This document shows positions 1 to 6,490 of a DNA stretch of 7,235 bases, one piece after another. This DNA comes from CAIUMH01 sp037142475. GTDB lineage: Bacteria; Actinomycetota; Acidimicrobiia; Acidimicrobiales; RAAP-2. Position 1 is the stretch's first letter. Every line of letters begins with the position of its first letter. The stretch spans positions 1 through 7,235 of the forward strand of contig JBAXAR010000099.1 of NCBI GenBank assembly GCA_037142475.1. Reading direction: 5' to 3'. The translations under genes and the position numbers were made by a program. The notes below the pieces were generated by a model. That model was not told the DNA's origin, ran no database searches, and saw only the letters and a program-made list of their open reading frames with translations.

Positions 1-1040
1 GACGTGGTCTTGACGCCGATGGCGACGATGAGCCAGATCGGGAGTGTCACCGTTATCGCCACTGTCGCAACGACGATGTCGACGGCCCGCTTGGCGACGC
101 GGTCCCAGCGGGTCATTGTCGGGGGAGCGACCTCGAGCAGTGGCAGGCCAGAAAGATCGGTCAATTTCGACCGCCACGAGATGAGCTCGAAACTTCTCGG
201 GACGATCGAAATATTGGCAACGGGTAGGATCTGGCGGTAGATCTCGAGGGTCTCGGCCCCGATCCGCTCGGTGGATCCGACGATGACCCGATCGATGCGG
301 AGGTGTTCGACAAGCCACGGCAGCTCTTCGAGGGTGCCGAGAGCGCCATCAGGGACTGGATCTCTCGCCACGACCCAGCCGACCAGCTCGAAGCCGTGCT
401 GGAGGGCAACGTGGGTGGCAATCCGCTGCTGGCGGAGCCCGGAGTCGACGATCAGCACCCTGGCGGGGTGTTTCGTCAAGGCGAACCTGCGAATGAACAT
501 CCGTCCTAACGGAATGAGGGCAAAAGCAACAAGAACTTCCGAGAGCTGCTGGACGCCAGTGATGGGGGAGACTTTGAACGCATGGTGAAACACTGAGGCC
601 GCAGCCAACGTGCTGACGCCGCCCAGGCTGATCCCGAGGAGGTAGTCCTTGAACATCGTGAATGAGCTCTCGTTGGGAATCCGCTGTGAGGAACGGTAGG
701 TGCCCGATACCCCCATACCCAATACGACTGCCAAAGGAAACAGGATCGAGCGGGTGACGTTGATCCCGATGTGCGAGAGATCATTGAGATGGGTGAACGT
801 CACCAACGACAGCATCAGAAGGCCGACGATCACGCTCAATTCGGCCACGATGAGATCGCTCGCGATCAGCCATCCAGTCCATCGCACGGAGTCCCAAGGA
901 GGGGTGGTCGGTGTGGGTGGCATGGAGGAAAGCGCCTCGTCGAGGCACTGCCGAGCAGCGCTCGGAGGCTCTGCGATCATGTCATCGCCCGCGATTTGGG
1001 GTACCTGGGGAAAACCTTCGTCGATCGTTGTCACAGCCAC
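1..1040 (-). CDS. Polyprenyl-phosphate sugar-1-phosphate transferase (priming glycosyltransferase), 3' end cut off by left edge
   Basis: This membrane enzyme family transfers a sugar-1-phosphate from a nucleotide sugar to undecaprenyl (or decaprenyl) phosphate, the first step of exopolysaccharide or O-antigen-type glycan assembly. I translated the minus strand by hand: 346 residues are present, open at the left edge. After a polar N-terminus come hydrophobic segments at about 57-80, 97-113, 133-151 and 168-180. A nucleotide-binding-like soluble domain follows (RVLIVDSG at 194-201; RIDRVIVGSTERIGAETLE at 248-266). The hallmark junction DLSGLPLLEVAPP is at 295-307, then RWDRVAKRAVDIVVA at 311-325, the membrane helix that opens the bacterial sugar transferase domain. 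The catalytic half lies outside the window, so the sugar cannot be inferred. The frame is closed upstream by TAG at 1074-1076. GTG codons at 1052, 1040 and 1034 are all possible starts; 1040 is a guess, as none has a strong ribosome site. The family assignment is firm. Confidence 0.88.
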   Translation of the reverse strand, partial: MAVTTIDEGFPQVPQIAGDDMIAEPPSAARQCLDEALSSMPPTPTTPPWDSVRWTGWLIASDLIVAELSVIVGLLMLSLVTFTHLNDLSHIGINVTRSILFPLAVVLGMGVSGTYRSSQRIPNESSFTMFKDYLLGISLGGVSTLAAASVFHHAFKVSPITGVQQLSEVLVAFALIPLGRMFIRRFALTKHPARVLIVDSGLRQQRIATHVALQHGFELVGWVVARDPVPDGALGTLEELPWLVEHLRIDRVIVGSTERIGAETLEIYRQILPVANISIVPRSFELISWRSKLTDLSGLPLLEVAPPTMTRWDRVAKRAVDIVVATVAITVTLPIWLIVAIGVKTT

Positions 1041-1136
1041 CCCACCCCGCACCGCTCGTAGATCGATCAGATACTAAACCGGCCGTGCGCCAGATCGCCG
1101 TCATCTCGGAAGGTTTTTCGACGATCAGTATCCGTC
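1041..1136. other. Gap between fabI and the glycosyltransferase, with a weak inverted repeat
   Basis: These 96 bases separate two leftward genes and hold no coding sequence that I can support. GATACT (1070-1075) followed by AAACC (1076-1080) is matched by GGTTT (1112-1116) and AGTATC (1127-1132) in inverted order, with ten unpaired bases on one side. There is no run of T on the minus-strand side of the structure, so I do not call a terminator. On the minus strand TAGTAT at 1071-1076 resembles a -10 box, but no matching -35 is visible. Whether the glycosyltransferase is co-transcribed with fabI is open. Confidence 0.25.
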
Positions 1137-1931
1137 TCAGTCGCTCGCCCCTCCGGTAATCGCCCCAAGCGCGTGGACGCCACCGTCGACATGGAGAATC
1201 TCTCCGGTGGTCGCAGGGAACAGATCGCTCAAGAGCGCTACCGTCGCAGAGGCCACCGGTGCAGCGTCAGTGACGTCCCATCCAAGGGGAGCCCCTGCTG
1301 CCCAGAGGTCCTCGAACTGATCGAAGCCTGGGATCGATCGAGCAGCCATGGTCCGGATGGGGCCTGCGGCGATCAGATTGACCCGAATGCCGTCTGGACC
1401 CAGATCGCGTGCCAAGTACCTCGAAAGCGATTCGAGGGAGGCCTTGGCAACTCCCATCCAGTCGTAGAGGGGCCAAGCCCTCGATGCATCGAAATCAAGG
1501 CCGACCACAGATGCGGAGCCGGCAGCCTTGAGATGAGGCAGAAAGGTCCTGCACAGGGCTGCAAGCGAGTACGACGAGATGGTGAAGGCCGTTGCGGCGT
1601 CTTGCGCCGACGCAGTCAACATGCCACTTCCAAGACAATCGGCAGGAGCAAATCCGATGGCATGGACAAGTCCATCAAGAGAATCGGTTATTTCCGAGAC
1701 AGACGCCGCCGCTGCGTGAAGCTGCGCTTCATCGGCAACGTCCAGTTCGACGAGTTGTACCGGCGACGGCAACTTCCGGAGGACTCGGCGAGTCAGAGAA
1801 AGACCCCTTCCGAAACCGGTTGCGATCACGGTGGCTCCCTCGAGTTGTGATCGCTCTGCAATGGCGAATGCCAGCGATGCATCGGTGAGGATGCCGGTGA
1901 CGAGCAAGGTTTTTCCTTCGAGAAGTCCCAC
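1137..1931 (-). CDS. fabI: Enoyl-[acyl-carrier-protein] reductase (NADH), InhA/FabI family
   Basis: It catalyses the last reduction of each fatty-acid elongation cycle, trans-2-enoyl-ACP to acyl-ACP, in the cytosol. The 264 residues align along their length with FabI/InhA. The nucleotide loop is VTGILTDASLAFAIA at 11-25, in the divergent FabI form rather than the classical GxxxGxG. LDV at 63-65 and VHAIGFAP at 89-96 line the cofactor site. The catalytic Tyr156 and Lys163 have the family's Y-x6-K spacing (LYDWMGVAK). AAGPIRT is at 188-194 and the C-terminal TTGEILHVDGG at 241-251. The wording resembles mycobacterial InhA (for example GLLEGK, DFDASRA, GW in APLGW), supporting an actinobacterial origin. 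The start is GTG at 1931, fixed by alignment of GLLEGK; the ribosome site is poor (GCAGG very close to the start). Position 91 is Ala where InhA and E. coli FabI have Ser. It sits divergently from npdG, with the priming glycosyltransferase downstream. Confidence 0.93.
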   Translation of the reverse strand: MGLLEGKTLLVTGILTDASLAFAIAERSQLEGATVIATGFGRGLSLTRRVLRKLPSPVQLVELDVADEAQLHAAAASVSEITDSLDGLVHAIGFAPADCLGSGMLTASAQDAATAFTISSYSLAALCRTFLPHLKAAGSASVVGLDFDASRAWPLYDWMGVAKASLESLSRYLARDLGPDGIRVNLIAAGPIRTMAARSIPGFDQFEDLWAAGAPLGWDVTDAAPVASATVALLSDLFPATTGEILHVDGGVHALGAITGGASD

Positions 1932-1984
1932 GCCTGCACGCTACAGCGCACGGCCACATTGCACCGCTGTGAAACACTGGGACC
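1932..1984. promoter_or_regulatory. Divergent promoter region between fabI and npdG, with an inverted repeat
   Basis: Only 53 bases separate the start codons of two genes read in opposite directions, so promoters for both must lie here or overlap the coding ends. It contains ACAGCG (1943-1948) and its reverse complement CGCTGT (1965-1970), 16 bases apart, which could be an operator serving both genes. I see no convincing -35/-10 pair. The lack of a good Shine-Dalgarno sequence before either start would fit leaderless or nearly leaderless transcripts, common in actinobacteria. That divergent promoters exist is a safe inference from layout; the operator is speculative. Confidence 0.45.
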
Positions 1985-2635
1985 ATGCGCATTGGAATCA
2001 TTGGAGGCACGGGTCCCGCTGGACGAGGTCTGGCGGTTCGGTCGGCGGCCGCTGGCCACGAGGTCATCATCGGATCCCGGGATGCAGGGCGAGCCCAGGA
2101 AGTAGCCGAGGGACTGTCGGGACAGGCGGAGGGTTCCCAGGGATCGATTACTGGTGGGACCAACGACGACGCGGCACAACAGGATCTCGTGGTGATTGCC
2201 ACCCCCTGGGATGGGGCGGTCGCAACCGTCAAGCCTCTCGCTGAGGCCCTCTCGGGACGTGTGGTGGTTTCGATGGTGAACGCCCTGACGAAGGAGGGCC
2301 GAGAAATGCTCCCGCTCTACCCGCCTCGCGGTTCGATGGCGGCTCAGATTTCAGCGGCTCTCCCGGGCTCTTCTGTCGCAGCATCGTTTCATCACCTTCC
2401 GGCCAAGCAAATGGAGGACCTCTCCTCAGGCTTGGAGGCTGACGTTCTTGTGTGCGGGGATTCCGATCCAGCACGAGCGCTCACCATCGAATTGATCGAT
2501 TCGATCACGGGGCTCAGGGGGATCGACGCCGGCAGCTTGGCACAGGCTTCACCGATCGAGGCGTTCACCGCCGTGTGCATCACACTGAATATTCGGCATC
2601 GCGCTCACTCAACCGTGCGCATTGCCGGCCTTTAG
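1985..2635 (+). CDS. npdG: NADPH-dependent F420 reductase (F420H2:NADP+ oxidoreductase)
   Basis: It transfers hydride between the deazaflavin cofactor F420 and NADP(H) in the cytosol; in actinobacteria it mainly supplies reduced F420 for F420-dependent enzymes. The 216 residues match the size and pattern of Fno/NpdG. The N-terminal Rossmann loop IGIIGGTGPAGRGLAVR is at 3-19, and GSRD at 30-33 carries the Ser/Arg pair that binds the NADP 2'-phosphate. SITGGTNDDAA (54-64), VIATPWD (70-76), ASFHHLPA (133-140) and VLVCGDS (154-160) follow, then the C-terminal GLRGIDAGSL (176-185) and ITLNIRHRA near the end, which match the archaeal enzyme's closing region. The ATG at 1985 is required by the glycine-rich loop right at the N-terminus; upstream there is only a weak CTGGGA. 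mshC follows after 15 bases, so the two are probably one transcript. The family call is strong; the preferred direction of hydride transfer is not visible. Confidence 0.9.
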   Translation: MRIGIIGGTGPAGRGLAVRSAAAGHEVIIGSRDAGRAQEVAEGLSGQAEGSQGSITGGTNDDAAQQDLVVIATPWDGAVATVKPLAEALSGRVVVSMVNALTKEGREMLPLYPPRGSMAAQISAALPGSSVAASFHHLPAKQMEDLSSGLEADVLVCGDSDPARALTIELIDSITGLRGIDAGSLAQASPIEAFTAVCITLNIRHRAHSTVRIAGL

Positions 2636-2650
2636 GGAGCGCCCCGCTCG

Positions 2651-3778
2651 ATGGCGGTGAACCTCTATGACACGGCCCGCAACGGGGTCTTCCCAATGGA
2701 AGTGGGTCCGGTCGTCTCGCTCTACAGCTGCGGGATCACCCCATACGACGCCGCCCATCTTGGGCATGCAGCGGTGTACCTGACGTTCGACATCCTTCAG
2801 CGACGACTCAGGGACCTTGGACACGAGACTCGTTGCGTGCGCAATGTCACCGACGTCGATGACGACATCCTCCGTAAGGCGCGTGAGCTCGGGGTTCATT
2901 ATCTCGACCTAGCAGCCGAACAGATGGCGAGCTTTGACTGGCAGATGGAGGCCCTCGGTCTCCTTCCGGCCTACGCAGAGCCACGAGCGACATCGGCAAT
3001 CGCAGAGATCCTGTCGCTGATTGGTGAGACGTTCGATCGTGGCGCTGCCTATCAAGCTGGTGGCGCGGTGTATTTCGATACGGCTTCGTTTGCCTCGTTC
3101 GGAGAAGTCAGTCATCTGTCCCGTGACGAGATGTTGAGACTTGCTGCCGAGCACGGCGGCAACCCCGACGATCCCTTCAAGAAAGATCCACTCGACTTTG
3201 TCCTTTGGCAGCCATCGCTTCCCGATGAGCCCTCGTGGGAATCTCGATGGGGTGCCGGTCGCCCTGGATGGCATATCGAGTGCTCCGCGTTGGCGCTCCG
3301 AGAGCTCGGGGCGACCCTTGATGTCCATGGTGGGGGACGGGACCTCGTGTTCCCTCATCACGAATGCGAGGCGGCGCAGAGCGAAACAGTGACCGGAGCA
3401 CCGTTCGTCCGGCACTGGCTTCACGTCGGCCTCGTTGGTCTCGACGGCACAAAGATGTCGAAGTCCCTAGGGAATTTGGTGTTTGTCGAGGAGTTGCTCA
3501 AGGAGGCCGAGTCCGATGCGATCAGGCTGGCGATGCTGTCGCATCACTACCGCTACGACTGGGAGTGGCATCACGAGGATCTTGAGAACGCAGTGGTTCG
3601 GCTGAGCCGCTGGCGCTCATCAGTCGCAAACGACGATGGCTCACTGGCGTTGAACGAGGTCCGTCGATGCCTCGACGACGATCTCGATACCCCCGCCGCC
3701 CTCGTGGCTCTCGATAAGGCGTCAGAACAAGGTCGATCGGTGGTCGATGGTGCCGCACTTCTCGGCGTTAGCCTGTGA
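2651..3778 (+). CDS. mshC: Mycothiol cysteine ligase MshC (CysS-related)
   Basis: MshC joins cysteine to 1-O-(2-amino-2-deoxy-glucopyranosyl)-myo-inositol using ATP, the penultimate step of mycothiol synthesis. The 375-residue protein has the class I catalytic core: SCGITPYDAAHLGHA (26-40), with the GITPYD form typical of MshC rather than the CGPTVYD of cysteinyl-tRNA synthetase. Next come NVTDVDDDIL (65-74), GRPGWHIECSALAL (203-216), GGGRDLVFPHHE (227-238) and KMSKS (269-273, within DGTKMSKSLGN). Zinc ligands are predicted to be Cys27, Cys211 and His236; Trp207 matches the cysteine-recognising Trp of mycobacterial MshC. It ends with DDDLDTPAALVALD and LLGVSL, as MshC does, and lacks the tRNA anticodon-binding domain of CysS. 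It is shorter than mycobacterial MshC (about 412), missing about 25-35 N-terminal residues. AGGGAG (2634-2639) overlaps the npdG stop and is the likely ribosome site. A CysS-like ligase of other function is the main alternative. Confidence 0.85.
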   Translation: MAVNLYDTARNGVFPMEVGPVVSLYSCGITPYDAAHLGHAAVYLTFDILQRRLRDLGHETRCVRNVTDVDDDILRKARELGVHYLDLAAEQMASFDWQMEALGLLPAYAEPRATSAIAEILSLIGETFDRGAAYQAGGAVYFDTASFASFGEVSHLSRDEMLRLAAEHGGNPDDPFKKDPLDFVLWQPSLPDEPSWESRWGAGRPGWHIECSALALRELGATLDVHGGGRDLVFPHHECEAAQSETVTGAPFVRHWLHVGLVGLDGTKMSKSLGNLVFVEELLKEAESDAIRLAMLSHHYRYDWEWHHEDLENAVVRLSRWRSSVANDDGSLALNEVRRCLDDDLDTPAALVALDKASEQGRSVVDGAALLGVSL

Positions 3779-3847
3779 GAACCAAGTCCTGCGGTCTTCG
3801 TCGGGACTCCGGTCGCTTCAACACCCACATGTGAGAAGAGGAACTTG
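3779..3847 (+). promoter_or_regulatory. thrS leader with a small hairpin and a strong ribosome binding site
   Basis: The 69 bases between mshC and thrS contain an inverted repeat, AGTCC (3785-3789) and GGACT (3804-3808), extendable inward by a T-G and a G-C pair to seven pairs with a ten-base loop. It begins seven bases after the mshC stop. No U-run follows, so it is at best a weak or factor-assisted terminator, or an RNA-stability element. AGAGGA at 3837-3842 lies five bases before ATG 3848. That spacing decides the thrS start against the TTG at 3845, which would leave only two bases. I see no T-box features and no threonine-rich leader peptide. Confidence 0.45.
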
Positions 3848-5833
3848 ATGTCGAACGACGTGATGCTGCGCCTGCCCGACGGTTCGACGCGCTCGCTGCC
3901 TGACGGTTCAACAGGAGCTGATCTCGCCGCCTCCATCGGCCGGCGTTTGGCCAAGGACGCCCTTGCGGTCAAAATCAATGGCGCCGAGTCGGACCTGTCC
4001 GTGGTGCTTCCCGATGGTGCGCTTGTCGAAATCCTGACCGCACAATCGTCAGCCGGGCGCGAAGTGCTTCGGCACTCGACTGCACATGTCCTTGCGCAGG
4101 CCGTCCTGCGGCGCTGGCCTGGAGCGCACTTCGCCATCGGACCGGTGATCGAGGATGGGTTCTATTACGACTTTGAACTTCCTGGGGACGCCCGATTCAG
4201 CGATGAAGACTTGGCGGCTATCGAGTCGACGATGAGGGAGATCGTTCGAGAGGACCAGCCTTTCGAGCGCTCCGAACACGGCATCGAAGCAGGCCGGGCG
4301 ATGTTTGCCGATCAGCCCTTCAAAGTTGAAATCATCGACGCCGTGGCCGCTGGGGCAGACGAGGTCGATGCGGCCGGGGATGCCACCATTGTGTCGGCCT
4401 ATCGCAACTCAGATGAGTTCACCGATCTGTGCCGGGGACCTCATGTTCCGTCAACGAGCCGCCTTGGGCACTTCAAACTCATGCGCGTGGCCGGGGCGTA
4501 TTGGAGAGGGGACGAGAAACGACCGCAGCTCCAAAGGATTTACGGCACGGCCTGGGAGTCGAAAGAAGCCCTTGCTGAGCACCTCTTCCGCCTCGAAGAG
4601 GCCGAACGTCGGGACCACCGAAAGCTCGGCGTACAGCTCGACCTGTTCAGCTTCCCCGAGGAGCTCGGCAGTGGCCTTGCAGTGTTCCACCCAAAGGGTG
4701 GAACGATCCGGCGAGTCATGGAGGACTACTCGCGCCAGCGTCACGTTGAGGCTGGCTACGAATTTGTCTACACCCCTCATGTCACCAAGGCGGAACTCTT
4801 CGAAACTTCGGGACACCTGCAGTGGTTCGCCGACGGGATGTACCCGCCGATGGAGCTCGATGGGGGTCAGCAGTACTACCTGAAGCCCATGAATTGCCCG
4901 TTTCACATTCTGATCTTCCGGTCTCGGCAGCGTTCATATCGGGAGTTGCCGGTTCGACTCTTTGAGTTCGGCACGGTCTACCGATACGAGAAGTCTGGCG
5001 TCGTGCACGGCCTCACCCGTGTCCGTGGGATGACCCAGGATGACGCCCACATTTTCTGCACCCCTGATCAGATGGAGGCCGAGCTCACCTCACTCCTCGA
5101 TTTTGTGCTGGACCTCCTTCGGGAGTTCGGTCTTCACGACTTCTACCTTGAGTTGTCCACGCGACCCGAAGGGAAAGCCGTGGGCTCGGATACCGAGTGG
5201 GAAACCGCTGAGGCAACCCTGCGCACGGTTGCAGAAGCAGCCGGGCTGACCCTTGTTCTTGACGAGGGAGGGGGCGCGTTTTACGGCCCGAAGATCTCCG
5301 TTCAGGCCAAGGATGCCATCGGTCGGACTCACCAGATGTCGACGATCCAGTTGGACTTTCAACTACCCCAGCGATTCGGAATCGATTATGTCGGCCCCGA
5401 CAATGCTCGCCACCGGCCGATCATGATTCACCGAGCGCTCTTTGGCTCAGTAGAACGGTTCATGGGCATCTTGATTGAGCACTATGCGGGAGCCCTTCCG
5501 ACGTGGTTGAGCCCTGAGCAGGTCAGGATCCTTCCAGTTCGGGACGACCATGAGGACTATGCCCACGAGGTCATGGTGGCCTTGAAGGCCCAAGGAGTGC
5601 GATGCAGCGTCGACTCGGCCACCGAGCCGCTAGGTGCCCGGATCCGTCGGGCCAAGCTGGAGAAGCTCCCCTACATTCTCGCCGTCGGTGAAACAGATGT
5701 GGCCAACCGGACGGTGGGGGTCAACCGCCGCGGGTCAAATGACCCTGAGCGTGACGTTTCTCTCGGGGCCTTCTGCGCAGACGTGACGACTGAAATTGAT
5801 CAGCGGCGTTCCCCGGAGCGGATCGAGCCATGA
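3848..5833 (+). CDS. thrS: Threonine--tRNA ligase
   Basis: It charges tRNA-Thr with threonine and removes mischarged serine, in the cytosol. The 661 residues show the full bacterial architecture. An N-terminal TGS domain (about 5-65, LPDGS) is followed by the editing domain with HSTAH (76-80) and CRGPHVP (195-201), which supply the four metal-site residues His76, His80, Cys195 and His199. The class II catalytic core runs from about 265 to 550. It holds TSGHLQWF (320-327), PMNCPFH (347-353), RVRGMTQDDAHIF (391-403), and MIHRALFGSVERF (526-538); the zinc ligands are Cys350, His401 and His528. The C-terminal anticodon-binding domain starts near 556 (QVRILPV) and includes LGARIRRAKLEKLPY (595-609). 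Length and all key residues are intact. The start is ATG 3848, set by AGAGGA five bases upstream. Its stop codon overlaps the next gene's start, so the HIT protein is probably translationally coupled. Confidence 0.98.
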   Translation: MSNDVMLRLPDGSTRSLPDGSTGADLAASIGRRLAKDALAVKINGAESDLSVVLPDGALVEILTAQSSAGREVLRHSTAHVLAQAVLRRWPGAHFAIGPVIEDGFYYDFELPGDARFSDEDLAAIESTMREIVREDQPFERSEHGIEAGRAMFADQPFKVEIIDAVAAGADEVDAAGDATIVSAYRNSDEFTDLCRGPHVPSTSRLGHFKLMRVAGAYWRGDEKRPQLQRIYGTAWESKEALAEHLFRLEEAERRDHRKLGVQLDLFSFPEELGSGLAVFHPKGGTIRRVMEDYSRQRHVEAGYEFVYTPHVTKAELFETSGHLQWFADGMYPPMELDGGQQYYLKPMNCPFHILIFRSRQRSYRELPVRLFEFGTVYRYEKSGVVHGLTRVRGMTQDDAHIFCTPDQMEAELTSLLDFVLDLLREFGLHDFYLELSTRPEGKAVGSDTEWETAEATLRTVAEAAGLTLVLDEGGGAFYGPKISVQAKDAIGRTHQMSTIQLDFQLPQRFGIDYVGPDNARHRPIMIHRALFGSVERFMGILIEHYAGALPTWLSPEQVRILPVRDDHEDYAHEVMVALKAQGVRCSVDSATEPLGARIRRAKLEKLPYILAVGETDVANRTVGVNRRGSNDPERDVSLGAFCADVTTEIDQRRSPERIEP

Positions 5834-6342
5834 CGTTGGACCGGATGTGGGCGACCTGGCGGTCAGCCTACGTCTCAGGCACTTCGGCCCCTGATCGATC
5901 AGCAATGCCCAATGGGTGCGTGTTTTGCGCTCTTCTCGACGACGGTGCCAGCCCCGAGAGCGGAATTGTCTACGCCGGACGTCACGTGGCGTGCATTCTG
6001 AATGCGTACCCCTACGGCAGCGGGCACCTCCTCATCCTGCCGAAGCGCCACGAGCCAAATTTGCTGGCGCTCACCGCCGCAGAGTCGACCGAGTTGTGGG
6101 ATGTCGCCAAGATGGCTGTCTCTGCTCTTGAGACCACCTATCGACCCCAGGGTATGAACCTTGGCGCAAATCTTGGAGAAGCCGCTGGTGCCGGCATTCC
6201 GGCCCACCTCCACTTGCACGTTTTGCCGCGCTGGGGTGGAGACACCAACTTCATGACGTCAATTGGGGGCTCTCGGGTCCTTTCGGAGTCCCTTGAATCA
6301 ACATGGGATCGAGTCACCGCCGCATGGCCCATCCCGCTCTGA
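5830..6342 (+). CDS. HIT-family protein, probable diadenosine tetraphosphate (Ap4A) phosphorylase
   Basis: HIT proteins cleave nucleoside phosphates through a covalent His intermediate. The mycobacterial gene at this position (between thrS and pgsA, Rv2613c) encodes an Ap4A phosphorylase, and this 170-residue protein resembles it. MWATWRSAY (6-14) matches the family's N-terminal LWxPxRMxY, and NAYPYGSGHLLILPKRH (58-74), GMNLGANLG (108-116) and PRWGGDTNFM (133-142) follow. The HIT triad is AHLHLHV at 125-131 (His126, His128, His130), with His128 the expected nucleophile. Residues 30-33 are CVFC, a possible half of a zinc site found in many HIT proteins but not, as I recall, in Rv2613c. The ATG overlaps the thrS stop as ATGA; GGAG at 5815-5818 is a distant ribosome site, and this start preserves the conserved MWATWR segment. 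Its role in the block is unknown; removing Ap4A made by aminoacyl-tRNA synthetases is an attractive inference given its coupling to thrS. Confidence 0.88.
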   Translation: MTLDRMWATWRSAYVSGTSAPDRSAMPNGCVFCALLDDGASPESGIVYAGRHVACILNAYPYGSGHLLILPKRHEPNLLALTAAESTELWDVAKMAVSALETTYRPQGMNLGANLGEAAGAGIPAHLHLHVLPRWGGDTNFMTSIGGSRVLSESLESTWDRVTAAWPIPL

Positions 6343-6490
6343 AGAACGAGCGTTCGGTATTTGCAGGCCCCCCGGTGATATCCTGCAACTCAACGAGTAG
6401 CTCGTCGATCCGAGTTTTCAATCTGGGAATGTTGGTTCGACGCCTGAGTGTGCCCATCGGTCGGTCTCTGCCGACTGCAGGAGGGGTCCA
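6343..6490 (+). promoter_or_regulatory. Structured 148-base leader of pgsA, candidate cis-acting RNA
   Basis: No credible gene lies between the HIT stop and pgsA. On the plus strand I see: (a) GAACG (6344-6348)/CGTTC (6351-6355), a tight palindrome just after the HIT stop; (b) TTGCAGG (6361-6367)/CCTGCAA (6382-6388), a perfect seven-pair stem with a 14-base C-rich loop; (c) AACTC (6387-6391)/GAGTT (6411-6415) enclosing ACGAG (6393-6397)/CTCGT (6401-6405), ending in TTTT; (d) GTCGG (6460-6464)/CCGAC (6471-6475), immediately before the ribosome site. Segment TCCTGCA (6381-6387) is also fully complementary to TGCAGGA (6476-6482), which covers the start of the Shine-Dalgarno sequence. Stem (b) and this long-range pairing exclude each other. 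Regulation is inferred from base pairing only; a plain intergenic promoter region is the alternative. Confidence 0.35.
6479..6484 (+). promoter_or_regulatory. Strong Shine-Dalgarno sequence for pgsA
   Basis: AGGAGG lies six bases before ATG 6491 and continues into GG, giving near-perfect complementarity to the 16S rRNA tail. It is the strongest ribosome site in the window and fixes the pgsA start. Confidence 0.85.

Noticed and set aside
1173..1850. A 225-codon open frame on the plus strand inside fabI.
   Set aside because: It is antisense to a gene with complete FabI/InhA motifs and contains no recognisable domain.
3785..3808. Hairpin after mshC as an intrinsic terminator.
   Set aside because: It has only seven pairs including a wobble and no following T-run, so it was recorded as a leader structure rather than a terminator.
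3829..3834. ATGTGA start-stop mini frame just before the thrS ribosome site.
   Set aside because: There is no ribosome binding site ahead of it and no evidence of a regulatory role; a six-base match is expected by chance.
3872..3912. Near-direct DNA repeat in thrS (CTGCCCGACGGTTCGAC and CTGCCTGACGGTTCAAC, 24 bases apart), encoding LPDGST twice.
   Set aside because: Actinobacterial ThrS proteins normally have LPDGS followed by LPxGxT in the TGS domain, so this is probably family sequence rather than a recent duplication.
6387..6417. Nested stem ending in TTTT within the pgsA leader as an intrinsic terminator.
   Set aside because: The outer stem is only five pairs, partly A-T, and the T-run is four bases; it is too weak to call, though it could contribute to attenuation.
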